Assembly (NCBI RefSeq): GCF_038452265.1
Contig: NZ_CP151842.1
Location: 186,001-250,000, forward strand
DNA length: 64,000 nucleotides
Reading direction: 5' to 3'
Source: Vibrio diazotrophicus
Lineage (GTDB): Bacteria; Pseudomonadota; Gammaproteobacteria; Enterobacterales; Vibrionaceae
A model generated the notes under the pieces. It was not told the origin of the DNA and searched no databases. It saw only the letters and a list, made by a program, of their open reading frames with translations. Of the stretch, positions 44,319 to 53,562 are shown one piece after another. The stretch's first letter is position 1; each line of letters begins with the position of its first letter. A program made the position numbers and the translations under genes.

Positions 44319-44861
44319 GTGGCTAATAAAGATTATGTAAGACGCGGTCGTAGTCAGAAAAAGCCGGCCCCTAAGAAAACAACATCTCGTCGTAAACCTT
44401 GGCGTAGTGGACTTATTGCAATCGTGTTAGTTGGACTTCTCGGTTACGGTTTATATACCTTAAGTAATGATCCTGAGCCGAAGAAACCAGTTGCGGTGAA
44501 AACTGAACCTAAGCCAAAACCAAAGAAAACGGAGACCATTCCACCACCTCCAACCGAGAAGTGGGATTATGTGGATACTCTGCCAAAACGCGAAATTGAA
44601 GTGATACCGAAAGAACAAGAAGTCTCAGACATTCCATATATCATGCAGTGCGGCGCATACAAGAATATGCAGCAAGCAGAATCACGGAAGCTGGATATCG
44701 CATTCCAGGGTATCAACAGTAAAATTCGTAAGAAAGAAGACAGCAGTTGGTTCCGAGTTGTATTAGGTCCTTACAAATTTAAGCGTGATGCTGAACGTGA
44801 TAAACACAAACTGCAGCGAGCGAAAATCGAGCCTTGCGCAATCTGGAAAGAGCGGCAGTAA
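44319..44861 (+). CDS. ftsN: Cell division protein FtsN
   Basis: FtsN is a bitopic inner-membrane protein that triggers septal peptidoglycan synthesis. The 180 aa product has a basic cytoplasmic N terminus, one membrane segment (about 30-49), a Pro/Lys-rich periplasmic linker (KTEPKPKPKKTETIPPPP) and a C-terminal SPOR domain from about 105. It starts at GTG 44319. It is much shorter than E. coli FtsN (319 aa), the difference lying in the linker. Confidence 0.93.
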   Translation: MANKDYVRRGRSQKKPAPKKTTSRRKPWRSGLIAIVLVGLLGYGLYTLSNDPEPKKPVAVKTEPKPKPKKTETIPPPPTEKWDYVDTLPKREIEVIPKEQEVSDIPYIMQCGAYKNMQQAESRKLDIAFQGINSKIRKKEDSSWFRVVLGPYKFKRDAERDKHKLQRAKIEPCAIWKERQ

Positions 44862-45029
44862 ATTCTTTCACTGAAATTTGACCTGTAAAAATTTAGAAGA
44901 CGCCCAGTCAGTTAGCGATAAAAGTTAACAATGATCTGGGCGTTTTGCTTTCTCTCTCCCTTGATTTTTTTTCCTCTTATCCTCATATAACTTGCATCTC
45001 CATCGTGAAAATAATTAAGAGGCCCTCTC

Positions 45030-45584
45030 GTGACTACCATCGTATCTGTACGTCGTAACAATAAAGTTGTCATCGCAGGTGACGGGCAAGTATCGCTCGG
45101 TAATACAGTAATGAAAGGCAACGCGAAGAAAGTTCGTCGTTTGTACAACAATAAAGTATTAGCTGGCTTTGCAGGCGGTACAGCGGATGCGTTTACACTA
45201 TTTGAACGCTTTGAAAGCAAGCTGCAAATGCACCAAGGCCATTTAACCAAAGCTGCGGTTGAGCTGGCAAAAGACTGGCGTAGCGATCGTGCATTACGTC
45301 GTTTAGAAGCCATTTTGGCGGTTGCCGATGAAACGGCATCTTTGATCATTACAGGTAACGGTGATGTGGTTCAGCCTGAGCATGATTTAATTGCGATTGG
45401 TTCAGGTGGTAATTACGCTCAAGCCGCTGCGATTGCACTGATTGAAAATACTGACTTAGACGCACGTTCAATTGCGGAAAAAGCGTTAAACATTGCTGGC
45501 GATATTTGTGTCTTCACCAACCATCATCACACCATCGAAGAGCTAGAAATTCCTCAAGAGCTCATCGCTAAAGACCAAGCATAA
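45030..45584 (+). CDS. hslV: HslV peptidase subunit
   Basis: HslV is the proteasome-like peptidase of the HslVU complex, two hexamers capped by HslU. The 184 aa product starts at GTG 45030 after AAGAGG. Removal of the first residue exposes the catalytic threonine of TTIVSVRRNNKVVIAGDGQ. Other motifs are GNTVMKGNAKKVRRL and AGFAGGTADAFTLFE. It is 31 bp upstream of hslU in one operon. Confidence 0.97.
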   Translation: MTTIVSVRRNNKVVIAGDGQVSLGNTVMKGNAKKVRRLYNNKVLAGFAGGTADAFTLFERFESKLQMHQGHLTKAAVELAKDWRSDRALRRLEAILAVADETASLIITGNGDVVQPEHDLIAIGSGGNYAQAAAIALIENTDLDARSIAEKALNIAGDICVFTNHHHTIEELEIPQELIAKDQA

Positions 45585-45615
45585 AACAGTGTGATTAGAA
45601 TTAAAGGAATTCATT

Positions 45616-46947
45616 ATGTCTGAAATGACTCCTCGTGAAATTGTTCATGAACTTAACCGCCATATCATCGGTCAAGATAAAGCTAAGCGCGCTGTAGCGA
45701 TCGCTCTTCGTAACCGCTGGCGTCGTATGCAACTTGAAGAGAGCTTGCGCGTAGAAGTAACACCAAAAAACATTTTAATGATTGGCCCTACTGGTGTCGG
45801 TAAAACAGAGATTGCTCGTCGTTTAGCGAAACTGGCGAATGCCCCCTTCATTAAAGTTGAAGCCACTAAATTCACCGAAGTGGGTTATGTAGGTAAAGAA
45901 GTTGAAACGATTATCCGTGACCTGACGGATGTGGCGGTAAAACTGACTCATCAACAAGCCACCGAAAAAGTCAAATTCCGTGCTGAAGAGTTAGCTGAAG
46001 AACGCATCCTTGATGCTCTTCTTCCTCCTGCTCGTGATGCTTGGGGCAAGGCAGAGCAAAATGAAGAGAGTTCAAATACTCGTCAGGTATTCCGTAAGAA
46101 ATTACGCGAAGGTAAGTTAGACGACAAAGAGATTGAGTTAGACGTTGCTGTACCGCAAATGGGCGTGGAAATCATGGCGCCTCCGGGTATGGAAGAGATG
46201 ACTAACCAGCTACAGGGTATGTTCCAGAACTTAGCGGGTAACACTAAGAAGAAACGTAAACTGAAAATTAAAGACGCCTTTAAAGCGTTAACGGAAGAAG
46301 AAGCGTCGAAGCTTGTTAACCAAGACGAGTTGAAAGAGCAAGCGATCTACAGCGTTGAAAACAACGGTATCGTGTTTATCGATGAAATCGATAAAATCTG
46401 TAAACGCGGTGAAGTGTCTGGTCCAGATGTTTCTCGTGAAGGTGTTCAACGTGACTTACTGCCTCTTATCGAAGGTAGCACAGTGTCTACTAAGCACGGT
46501 ATGGTGCGAACTGACCACATCCTGTTCATTGCTTCAGGTGCATTCCAAGTGGCAAAACCGTCGGATCTGATCCCAGAGTTGCAAGGTCGTCTGCCAATTC
46601 GTGTCGAACTTGAAGCGCTTTCGAGTGATGACTTCAAACGCATACTTACTGAGCCTAAAGCGTCATTGACCGAACAATACATCGCTCTGATGAAGACGGA
46701 AGAGGTGGATGTTGAGTTTACCGAAGACGGTATTAAACAAATCGCTGAAGCTGCGTGGCAAGTGAATGAAACTACCGAGAACATCGGTGCCCGCCGTCTG
46801 CATACTGTGATGGAGCGTCTGATGGACGAAATATCATTCGATGCAACGGATAAGTCGGGTTCGTCACTAACCATTGATTCGACTTACGTGAAGAGCAAAC
46901 TCGGTGATTTAGTTGCCGACGAAGACTTAAGTCGCTTCATTCTGTAA
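45616..46947 (+). CDS. hslU: HslU ATPase subunit
   Basis: HslU unfolds substrates and feeds them to HslV. The 443 aa AAA+ protein begins MSEMTPREIVHELNRHIIGQ, with Walker A GPTGVGKT (57-64), the pore motif KVEATKFTEVGYVGKEVE, Walker B VFIDEIDKICK, sensor region ENIGARRLHTVMERL and the C-terminal SRFIL tail that docks into HslV. Length is as in E. coli. Confidence 0.98.
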   Translation: MSEMTPREIVHELNRHIIGQDKAKRAVAIALRNRWRRMQLEESLRVEVTPKNILMIGPTGVGKTEIARRLAKLANAPFIKVEATKFTEVGYVGKEVETIIRDLTDVAVKLTHQQATEKVKFRAEELAEERILDALLPPARDAWGKAEQNEESSNTRQVFRKKLREGKLDDKEIELDVAVPQMGVEIMAPPGMEEMTNQLQGMFQNLAGNTKKKRKLKIKDAFKALTEEEASKLVNQDELKEQAIYSVENNGIVFIDEIDKICKRGEVSGPDVSREGVQRDLLPLIEGSTVSTKHGMVRTDHILFIASGAFQVAKPSDLIPELQGRLPIRVELEALSSDDFKRILTEPKASLTEQYIALMKTEEVDVEFTEDGIKQIAEAAWQVNETTENIGARRLHTVMERLMDEISFDATDKSGSSLTIDSTYVKSKLGDLVADEDLSRFIL

Positions 46948-46952
46948 ACCCC

Positions 46953-46984
46953 AAAAGCCCGCTGATATCGAAGCGGGCTTTTTT
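46953..46984 (+). terminator. Terminator of hslVU
   Basis: AAAAGCCCGCT and AGCGGGCTTTT form an 11-bp stem with an 8-nt loop, followed by T residues. Confidence 0.9.
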
Positions 46985-47088
46985 ACAACTAGCCATTTCT
47001 CGTTCTGAGCCAAGGGTACTGAGCCCGCTGACACCGTATGCGCTTTGGGTATATACTGGCAACATTGTTTGAACTACTTAGCATAATC

Positions 47089-48006
47089 ATGAATAACTCT
47101 CTGCAAATATGGTTTGATGCTGCGCGACCGAAAACACTTCCTCTCGCATTAGTATCGATTTTTACCGGAAGTGCTTTAGCTTTTTCTTCTGGACACTTCT
47201 CTTTGCCGATCGCTCTTCTGGCGCTGCTGACCGCGACTCTATTGCAGATTTTATCGAACTTAGCCAACGACTATGGTGATGCTGTTAAAGGGACTGATAA
47301 CGAAAAACGTATCGGCCCGATGCGCGCTATACAGTCTGGTGCTGTGAGTTTGAGTGACATGAAGAAAGCCATTGCTATCAACGTATTTATGACGGTTGTG
47401 GCTGGATTGATGCTGGTTTTTTATGCTCTGGATAGTCTGCAAAGCATTCTTGCGTTTATTGGTTTAGGCGTGCTGGCTATGTTGGCAGCGATTGCTTATA
47501 CCGTCGGAAACAAACCTTATGGTTATCTGGGACTAGGCGATTTATCGGTTTTCCTGTTCTTCGGTTTGCTAGGGGTGTCTGGGACATATTTTCTTCACAC
47601 AGGCAATATAGACTGGAGTCTGTTTTTACCGTCACTGGGTTGTGGTTTGATGGCGGTTGCGGTGCTGAATGTCAACAACATGCGAGACATCGAAAATGAT
47701 GCAGAGTGTGGCAAACGCACGGTTCCTGTTCGTTTAGGGCAGATGAGAGCAAAGAAATATCACTTCCTGCTTTTATCAGGTGCGGTGATCGCTTTTGGCG
47801 CTTATCTCCTTATGCAAGGTAAGCCGCTGTGGATTAGCCTGCCGTTCTTGCTCAGCCTGATTTTTGTGGCGAAGCATGGACGAGATGTGTGGCAAAGTGA
47901 AAAGCCAGCACAGATCGCACCTATGCTACCTGTGATAGTAAAGTGTTCTTTGATTACTAACTTATTGTTTGTTGGCGTGGTTATCGCTCAAACTCTGACA
48001 AGTTAA
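47089..48006 (+). CDS. menA: 1,4-dihydroxy-2-naphthoate polyprenyltransferase
   Basis: MenA attaches the polyprenyl chain to dihydroxynaphthoate in menaquinone synthesis; menaquinone is the electron donor for the fumarate reductase encoded at 60-63 kb. The 305 aa product is a polytopic UbiA-family membrane protein with NLANDYGDAVKGTDN and VLNVNNMRDIENDAECGKRT as the two Asp-rich prenyl diphosphate motifs. ATG at 47089 (MNNSLQIWFDAARPKTLPLA) is the family start; the longer frame from 47038 is not. Confidence 0.94.
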   Translation: MNNSLQIWFDAARPKTLPLALVSIFTGSALAFSSGHFSLPIALLALLTATLLQILSNLANDYGDAVKGTDNEKRIGPMRAIQSGAVSLSDMKKAIAINVFMTVVAGLMLVFYALDSLQSILAFIGLGVLAMLAAIAYTVGNKPYGYLGLGDLSVFLFFGLLGVSGTYFLHTGNIDWSLFLPSLGCGLMAVAVLNVNNMRDIENDAECGKRTVPVRLGQMRAKKYHFLLLSGAVIAFGAYLLMQGKPLWISLPFLLSLIFVAKHGRDVWQSEKPAQIAPMLPVIVKCSLITNLLFVGVVIAQTLTS

Positions 48007-48081
48007 TTTGCGCTGTATCATTGCATTGGCTTCATCACCCGATATACTCGTTGGAAGACTTTTCGTAAAGAGAGCAAGGCT

Positions 48082-48609
48082 ATGGAATACAACACCTCTG
48101 CACTATGTGATATCTACATCGATCAAGTTGATGTGGTTGAACCTATGTTTAGTAACTTTGGTGGTCGTGCATCGTTTGCAGGCCAAATCACAACAGTGAA
48201 GTGTTTTGAAGACAATGGGCTGATTCGTGAAACACTGGAGCAAGATGGTGTGGGACGCGTGCTGCTTATTGACGGTGGCGGTTCACTGCGTCGTGCTTTG
48301 ATTGATGCTGAGTTAGCAGCGCTTGCGGAAGAAAACGAGTGGGAAGGTATCGTTGTTTACGGCTGTGTCCGCGAAGTGGATGAACTGGAAGACATGAGCA
48401 TCGGTATTCAAGCTATGGCTGCAATTCCAGTAGGCGCAAACAGCCAAGGTATTGGTGAAGTGGATGTGCCGGTGAATTTCGGCGGTGTCACCTTCCTGCC
48501 TGAAGACTACCTGTATGCCGACAATACTGGCGTAATTTTGTCTCAAGAGCCTCTAAACGTCGATCTTGATACTGAAGAAGACATAATTGAAGAAGATGAT
48601 ATTTTGTAA
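48082..48609 (+). CDS. rraA: RraA, regulator of RNase E activity
   Basis: RraA binds RNase E and RNA helicases and inhibits mRNA decay. The 175 aa product follows the family: MEYNTSALCDIYIDQVDVVE, NFGGRASFAGQI, LLIDGGGSLRRALIDAELA and VVYGCVREVDEL, with an acidic C terminus (DTEEDIIEEDD). It is downstream of menA in the conserved order, and a terminator follows. Confidence 0.96.
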   Translation: MEYNTSALCDIYIDQVDVVEPMFSNFGGRASFAGQITTVKCFEDNGLIRETLEQDGVGRVLLIDGGGSLRRALIDAELAALAEENEWEGIVVYGCVREVDELEDMSIGIQAMAAIPVGANSQGIGEVDVPVNFGGVTFLPEDYLYADNTGVILSQEPLNVDLDTEEDIIEEDDIL

Positions 48610-48631
48610 TCTTCGACGATAAAAAAATCAG

Positions 48632-48662
48632 AGCCGATGCCCATGCATCGGCTTTGTTGTTT
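48632..48662 (+). terminator. Terminator after rraA
   Basis: AGCCGATGC and GCATCGGCT form a 9-bp stem with loop CCAT, followed by TTGTTGTTTT. Confidence 0.87.
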
Positions 48663-48692
48663 TACCGCTGAGCCCAACAGCGATAAAAGATT

Positions 48693-50057
48693 TTAAGACG
48701 CGGAGTTTTCGCTTGGCGAAGCTTCAACGCAATGCGTTTTTCTCAGCCAAAGCGCGTAGAGATAGCCCAGTAATCCACCTGCTATGTTCCCTGCCGCAAT
48801 CCCGATAAATAGCCCTTCGATGCCATAAATTTCAGAGCCTATCCAAGCCACAGGAAGTGTGAACACAAACAGACGCATGAAACTCCACTGGAATGCTTTA
48901 ATCGGTAGATGAAGAGCATTGAGTGCAGAGATAAGCATCATAACCACTCCTTGGAAGCCGTAACTGAAAGGCACAACGAGCAGGTAGTGCCAGAGCAAAT
49001 CTTGAACAGCCGCTTCTTGAGAAAACAGTTTTGAGAGTGGAATGCTTAACGGCACCATCATGACAAATATCATTAACTGGAAGAGCAGGGAAAACCGCAG
49101 ACTGATGAATAGCCCTGCAAAACTCCGAGTGGGGTTATTCGCCCCCAGATTCTGCGCCATAAAAGGTGTCAGAGAGGAAGTCAGAGACATCAACACCAGA
49201 ATCAGAATTGATTCAATTCTCTGCGCTGCACCGTAAGCCGCCACAGCCGCTGTACCATGGCTAGAAAGCATCATCATGAGTAACGCCCCAGAGATGGGAT
49301 TCATCGCTGTTGAGAGCGCAGCAGGCGTCCCTATCTTTAAGATTTGATTCCAATCCTTGTACAAACTCGGGAAGTGCGGAATGGCGAGCAATTTCACTCG
49401 TTTAATCAGCACATAGAAGGAGCAAATCAGAGCACCCAGCCAAGAAAACGCACTTGAAATGGCAGCACCTTGGATTCCCAGCTCAGGAAACGGCCCATAA
49501 CCAAAAATAAGCATAGGGTCTAATACGCCGTTGATGATGCCTGCCAACATCATGATCTTCGCCGGTGTTTTGGTATCACCTGTTGCTCGAATGACGCTGT
49601 TCCCTGTCATAGGAACAACCAAAAGAGGGATGGTGAGATACCACACCTGCATGTATTGCTCGATAAGCGGGATAAGCTCTTGCTTAGCTCCGAGCAATAA
49701 GAACAGCGGCTCTATGGTGATAAAACCAATTGAAGAGGCGACGATAACTAAAACGACAGCCAGCAAAATGCCGTGACTGGAGAAGCGGGCTGCATTGTTT
49801 GCAGAGCCTTGGCCGAGCAATCGTCCGATATTGGTGGATAGACCGATACCGATGCCCATGGTAATACAGTTGACGATAAAGGTGACTGGGAAGGTGTAGC
49901 TGATCGCAGCCAGCGCCTCTGTACCCAGTAAAGAGATAAAAAAAGTATCGACCAGATTGAACATCAGTATCGCAACTAAGCCGAATATCATCGGTACCGT
50001 CATTTGACGCAATACTGTGGGAATGGGCGCAGAAAGCAGGCCGTGTTTATCGTGCAT
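48693..50057 (-). CDS. MATE family efflux transporter
   Basis: The 454 aa product is a twelve-span multidrug and toxin extrusion family pump, probably driven by Na+ or H+ antiport. Family features include the internal repeat, PTVLRQMTVPMIFGLVAILM, VDTFFISLLGTEALAA, GIGLSTNIGRLLG and NSVIRATGDTKTPAKIM. Substrates cannot be predicted. It converges on rraA and precedes tpiA by about 135 bp; it looks like a stand-alone gene. Confidence 0.92.
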   Translation of the reverse strand: MHDKHGLLSAPIPTVLRQMTVPMIFGLVAILMFNLVDTFFISLLGTEALAAISYTFPVTFIVNCITMGIGIGLSTNIGRLLGQGSANNAARFSSHGILLAVVLVIVASSIGFITIEPLFLLLGAKQELIPLIEQYMQVWYLTIPLLVVPMTGNSVIRATGDTKTPAKIMMLAGIINGVLDPMLIFGYGPFPELGIQGAAISSAFSWLGALICSFYVLIKRVKLLAIPHFPSLYKDWNQILKIGTPAALSTAMNPISGALLMMMLSSHGTAAVAAYGAAQRIESILILVLMSLTSSLTPFMAQNLGANNPTRSFAGLFISLRFSLLFQLMIFVMMVPLSIPLSKLFSQEAAVQDLLWHYLLVVPFSYGFQGVVMMLISALNALHLPIKAFQWSFMRLFVFTLPVAWIGSEIYGIEGLFIGIAAGNIAGGLLGYLYALWLRKTHCVEASPSENSAS

Positions 50058-50151
50058 AAAGACAACAGGTTGGCGATAAATTAGTTGCTAGAATACTCTA
50101 TCTTGACGTTATGGACTACCCAGTGCGGTTGCTTGTTGCGGGGATATGAAA

Positions 50152-50175
50152 AAGGCCAGCAATGCTGGCCTTAGA
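50152..50175 (-). terminator. Terminator of tpiA
   Basis: AAGGCCAGC and GCTGGCCTT form a 9-bp stem with a 3-nt loop; on the minus strand TTTTTCAT follows. Confidence 0.88.
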
Positions 50176-50192
50176 TATTTTGTAAGCTTTAA

Positions 50193-50963
50193 TTAAGCTT
50201 TTGCTGCCGCTGCTGCTTTAGCAATTGCTGCGAAGCTCTTAGCATCTAGAGATGCACCACCAACTAGAGCACCGTCGATGTCTGGTTGAGAGAAGTAAGC
50301 TTCAGCGTTTTCTGGCTTAACAGAACCGCCGTATTGGATGATTACTTGCTCAGCTACTGCTGCATCTTTCGCTGCGATTAGCGCGCGGATAGAAGCGTGG
50401 ATGCGTTGTGCATCTTCTGCAGTTGCTGCTTTACCAGTACCGATAGCCCAGATTGGTTCGTAAGCGATGATTGCACCGTTTAGCGCTTCAACACCGTATG
50501 CATCGATAACAGCATTGATTTGACGAGCACATACTGCTTCAGTTTCGCCAGCTTCGTTTTGCGCTTCAGATTCACCGATACAGAAAACAGGTTTTAGGCC
50601 GTTCTCTTTTAGGAAAGCGAATTTCTTAGCAATGAACTCATCAGATTCGTTGTGGTACTCACGACGCTCTGAGTGACCGATGATGATGTGTGTAGCACCG
50701 AAATCTTTCAGCATCGCTGGAGACATATCACCAGTGAAAGCACCGCTGTTGTTTAGGTCAGTGTTTTGTGCACCTAGGATGATTTTGTTGCCACCTTCAG
50801 CGATTAGACGCTCAGCTAGATCGATGTAAAGCGCTGGTGGAGCGATAGCTACGTCAACACCCGTTACACCTTCAAGTTCAGCATTAAGGCCATTTAGCAG
50901 CTCAGTTACCATTGCTTTGCTGCCATTTAGTTTCCAGTTACCCATTACGACAGGACGACGCAT
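50193..50963 (-). CDS. tpiA: Triosephosphate isomerase
   Basis: TpiA interconverts dihydroxyacetone phosphate and glyceraldehyde 3-phosphate. The 256 aa product begins MRRPVVMGNWKLNGSK with K11. It has catalytic H97 in IIIGHSERRE and E169 in IIAYEPIWAIGTGK, and the phosphate loop IQYGGSVKPEN. ATG at 50963 follows GGAGATC; thirty upstream residues in frame are not family-like. The C-terminal tail is alanine-rich. Confidence 0.98.
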   Translation of the reverse strand: MRRPVVMGNWKLNGSKAMVTELLNGLNAELEGVTGVDVAIAPPALYIDLAERLIAEGGNKIILGAQNTDLNNSGAFTGDMSPAMLKDFGATHIIIGHSERREYHNESDEFIAKKFAFLKENGLKPVFCIGESEAQNEAGETEAVCARQINAVIDAYGVEALNGAIIAYEPIWAIGTGKAATAEDAQRIHASIRALIAAKDAAVAEQVIIQYGGSVKPENAEAYFSQPDIDGALVGGASLDAKSFAAIAKAAAAAKA

Positions 50964-51213
50964 AGAAAGATCTCCAATATCTAAAAAATGAAAGTCTATA
51001 AAAATATAAACGAAATGTGATTGCGACAGAATATAGCAGATAAAATTTAGCAAATCATGACTAGGGTCATGACTTTCTTGGATCTTGATAACTGCTTAGA
51101 CCTCATTCGCCGTGATCCCTCTGACATAATCAGCGGTCTATACTCGGTTTTTACCCGTTACCTTGTTATTACTGAGTGTCAATTATAGTGGAAGATAAAC
51201 AAAGGAAGTGACT

Positions 51214-51564
51214 ATGCCCAATTTAGTGCTGGAGTACTCCAACTCCGCTGAAGAGCGAATAAATGTTCAGGGACTGCTTGAAGATTTACATCAAGTAGCA
51301 TTAAACAGCGGACTTTTTGAAACTAGCTCAGTAAAATCTCGCACTTTGCGATGTCACCATTGGTTGGTGGGTGACGTCGCGGATAGCGAAGACTTTATCC
51401 ATGTTCAATTTGAGTTGCTTGAGGGCAGAACTCCTGCGCAAAAACGAGAATTATCACAACAACTCATGGATGTGCTGGTATCTCAGGCGAGTCATATCTA
51501 CAGTTTGACGGTAGATATGCGTGATATGGATAAAGACTACTTTATGAAAGTCATTAACGGGTAA
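51214..51564 (+). CDS. 5-carboxymethyl-2-hydroxymuconate isomerase family protein
   Basis: The 116 aa product belongs to the CHMI (HpaF-like) family, small tautomerase-superfamily enzymes with an N-terminal proline nucleophile. After Met removal the protein starts with P2 (MPNLVLEYS), as required. It also has HHWLVGDVADSEDFIHVQFE and VDMRDMDKDYF. No other homoprotocatechuate-pathway gene is nearby, so the true substrate is unknown. ATG at 51214 is preferred over GTG at 51208 because it exposes the proline. Confidence 0.85.
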   Translation: MPNLVLEYSNSAEERINVQGLLEDLHQVALNSGLFETSSVKSRTLRCHHWLVGDVADSEDFIHVQFELLEGRTPAQKRELSQQLMDVLVSQASHIYSLTVDMRDMDKDYFMKVING

Positions 51565-51569
51565 CACTG

Positions 51570-51998
51570 ATGCCAATAACCACTTTACTCTTTTCCTTCC
51601 AAGGCCGAATAGGGCGCCAGACTTATTGGATTTGGAACTGTTGCTACTATGCCATGATCCTTGGCTTTGTTGTCGGTGTGAATCGGCTTTTTCCGGGATT
51701 GGCTTCGCTGATTTTGCCGGTTTTTTTACTGCTGATATTGATTCCTGATTTAGCGATCACGGCGAAGCGTTGGCATGACAGAGATAAAAATAGTTGGTGG
51801 TTACTGCTGAATATTCCTTTGGTTATTGGTCGTATGAGTGTGCCTGTTGGCGCTAATGCTCTGACTGCCAATGAACCCATGTTGTATGAAACCATTATTT
51901 CTGTGGCTGCGTTAATCTGTGGCAGTTGGATTCTGATTGAGTGTGGCTTTATGAAAGGCACTCATGGTGACAACCGATTCGGCAAAGAGCCTGTTTAA
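51570..51998 (+). CDS. DUF805 membrane protein
   Basis: The 142 aa product shows the DUF805 pattern: N-terminal FSFQGRIGRQTYWIWN, three or four membrane segments, the central AITAKRWHDRDKNSWW and the C-terminal KGTHGDNRFGKEP. Function is unknown. It starts 5 bp after the stop of the CHMI-family gene, so the two are cotranscribed, and a terminator follows. Confidence 0.9.
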   Translation: MPITTLLFSFQGRIGRQTYWIWNCCYYAMILGFVVGVNRLFPGLASLILPVFLLLILIPDLAITAKRWHDRDKNSWWLLLNIPLVIGRMSVPVGANALTANEPMLYETIISVAALICGSWILIECGFMKGTHGDNRFGKEPV

Positions 51999-52018
51999 TT
52001 TCAGCTGTAATGAACAAC

Positions 52019-52046
52019 AAAAGGGAGCATAGGCTCCCTTTTATAT
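52019..52046 (+). terminator. Terminator after the DUF805 gene
   Basis: AAAAGGGAGC and GCTCCCTTTT form a 10-bp stem with loop ATAG; it can also serve the convergent DUF3135 gene. Confidence 0.9.
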
Positions 52047-52062
52047 TCTTAGAATTTGGTTC

Positions 52063-52410
52063 TTAGCGCCATTCTTCATCACTGTTGCGTCTGAAAGGAA
52101 TGACAACAGCCTGTTGTTGAGAAACTTCGCCTTCCAAGGCATCACGGAATTTCACCATTTGAATGGTCATTTCCCGCATCAAAATGACGTTAATGTGATT
52201 AGGGTTTTTGCACTGGCTTACAACTAAATCAATATGACTTTGTTGTGCCCGTAATCTCTGTTGCATGTTCAGTGAAGCTGACGAAATCATCTCTTCACAC
52301 ATTTGGCGTTTGAATTGAGAGAAAGCCTCCGGATTTTGCTTTGCCAACGCAACGAGTTCGTCAAATGGAGGAAGTTCTTGTTGATATGGTTGCGACTGAG
52401 GTTGGGGCAT
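52063..52410 (-). CDS. DUF3135 family protein
   Basis: The 115 aa product resembles vibrio DUF3135 proteins, with LPPFDELVALAKQNPEAFSQ, RLRAQQSHIDLVVSQCKNPN and a short C-terminal tail. It is soluble and mostly helical; function unknown. ATG at 52410 is chosen because GAGGAG lies six bases upstream; the frame can be opened from a TTG at 52479, adding 23 residues. Confidence 0.8.
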   Translation of the reverse strand: MPQPQSQPYQQELPPFDELVALAKQNPEAFSQFKRQMCEEMISSASLNMQQRLRAQQSHIDLVVSQCKNPNHINVILMREMTIQMVKFRDALEGEVSQQQAVVIPFRRNSDEEWR

Positions 52411-52588
52411 AAAAGGCTCCTCTTCGATTCCCAACCCATTGAACTGCTGTGATGACCGATATGAGGGTTGGGAGAACAAATTAGTGATGAAATAATCAAC
52501 ACTATAAGCTTAAGCGAGGATTTTTAGCGTGGTGCGGGGAAAATCCCAATTCTCGAATTTAAGACAGATTTGCCAGTGTGAGCAGTCA

Positions 52589-53206
52589 CTATGCTTTGGT
52601 GATGAGATACGTACAGCGACGTTCACCTTGGATAATATGTTCTTGGCGATCGACTTGATAATCATGGCCTAACAAGTGCTGGAATATATTGAGTTCAGAT
52701 TGACACAGATTTGGGCAACGGGTTGCGGCTTTGCAGATAGGGCAATGGTTTTCAATCAGCATAAAACCGTGCTCTGTTGTCTCAAGCTCCGCCATGTAAC
52801 CTTCTCGCTCACGTAAGGTGACGAGAGCGTTCAGTTTTTCTTCGATATCCGTGAGATCAGCCAGCGCTTTTTTATACGTCGACAAGGTTTGCGCTTCGCG
52901 CTCTGCTGCAACTTTAGCGAGCCCTTCTTTGCCAAAGATATGCTCGACTGCATCCATCACCTGAATAGTGAGTTCACTGTGTCTGTCGGCAAATTGATCG
53001 TGGCCTTGTTTGGTTAAGGACCAGTGACGAGTGGGGCGACCGACTTTGACTTTCACATCATGAAACGACAAGATTCCGTCTTCTTCCAAACTTTGCAGGT
53101 GTTGACGAGCGCCCATTGTGGTAATGGAAAGATCATCGGCAAGCTGTTTGGCAGTAACTGCACCTTCGCGTTTGATGGTGTGCAAAATCCTATCGATAGT
53201 TTTCAT
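52589..53206 (-). CDS. SufR-like Fe-S transcriptional regulator
   Basis: The 205 aa product is a COG2345-type regulator. An N-terminal winged helix (MKTIDRILHTIKREGAVTAK, LSITTMGARQHLQSLEEDG, VGRPTRHWSLT) is followed by a helical middle and a cysteine-rich C-terminal domain. Cysteines are C155, C158, C164, C168 and C198 in HCPICKAATRCPNLCQ and GERRCTYLI, arranged much as in cyanobacterial SufR, which binds a 4Fe-4S cluster. An iron-sulfur or redox-sensing repressor is likely by family; targets are unknown. It is divergent from groESL. Confidence 0.8.
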   Translation of the reverse strand: MKTIDRILHTIKREGAVTAKQLADDLSITTMGARQHLQSLEEDGILSFHDVKVKVGRPTRHWSLTKQGHDQFADRHSELTIQVMDAVEHIFGKEGLAKVAAEREAQTLSTYKKALADLTDIEEKLNALVTLREREGYMAELETTEHGFMLIENHCPICKAATRCPNLCQSELNIFQHLLGHDYQVDRQEHIIQGERRCTYLITKA

Positions 53207-53445
53207 TATTTCCCTCTCTAGACACTGCTTATTATGAATTCAGTTCTTAATAAAGCAAATTATTTACTATGCTCTTGGCTTCTATGCTCTCGACTTCGGC
53301 TGATTTGGCTGGTCATTGCTCTCCGGTTGTTTTCATCTGCCCGTTTTTATCGCAGGGAATTTTTTATCGGGTGCCAGCACTGAGGTTAATTAGAGTACTT
53401 CTCCATTGAATCGTTAATTTCGTCACATTTTTTTCGCGTTTGCCC

Positions 53446-53474
53446 CTTGGGTTATCATCGAGTATCCCCCACAT
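53446..53474 (+). promoter_or_regulatory. Sigma-32 (heat-shock) promoter of groESL
   Basis: CTTGGG at 53446-53451 and CCCCCACAT at 53466-53474 are separated by 14 bp, close to the sigma-32 pattern CTTGAA-N13/15-CCCCATNT. It lies about 90 bp before groES in a 356-bp region (53207-53562) without other features. Confidence 0.75.
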
Positions 53475-53562
53475 ATCATTCACAAGCTGTTTGGGTCTGG
53501 TGACCCATTTATTAACTCAGTGTTTATTAACCAAATGGAAATCTAATCAGGAGAGACGACCG

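Noticed and set aside
46446..46874. 142-codon open frame on the minus strand
   Set aside because: Antisense to hslU; low-complexity translation rich in serine and arginine and no ribosome-binding site context.
50964..51053. 30-residue N-terminal extension of tpiA
   Set aside because: The known TpiA N terminus begins at ATG 50963, which has its own ribosome-binding site; the extension is hydrophobic and unlike the family.
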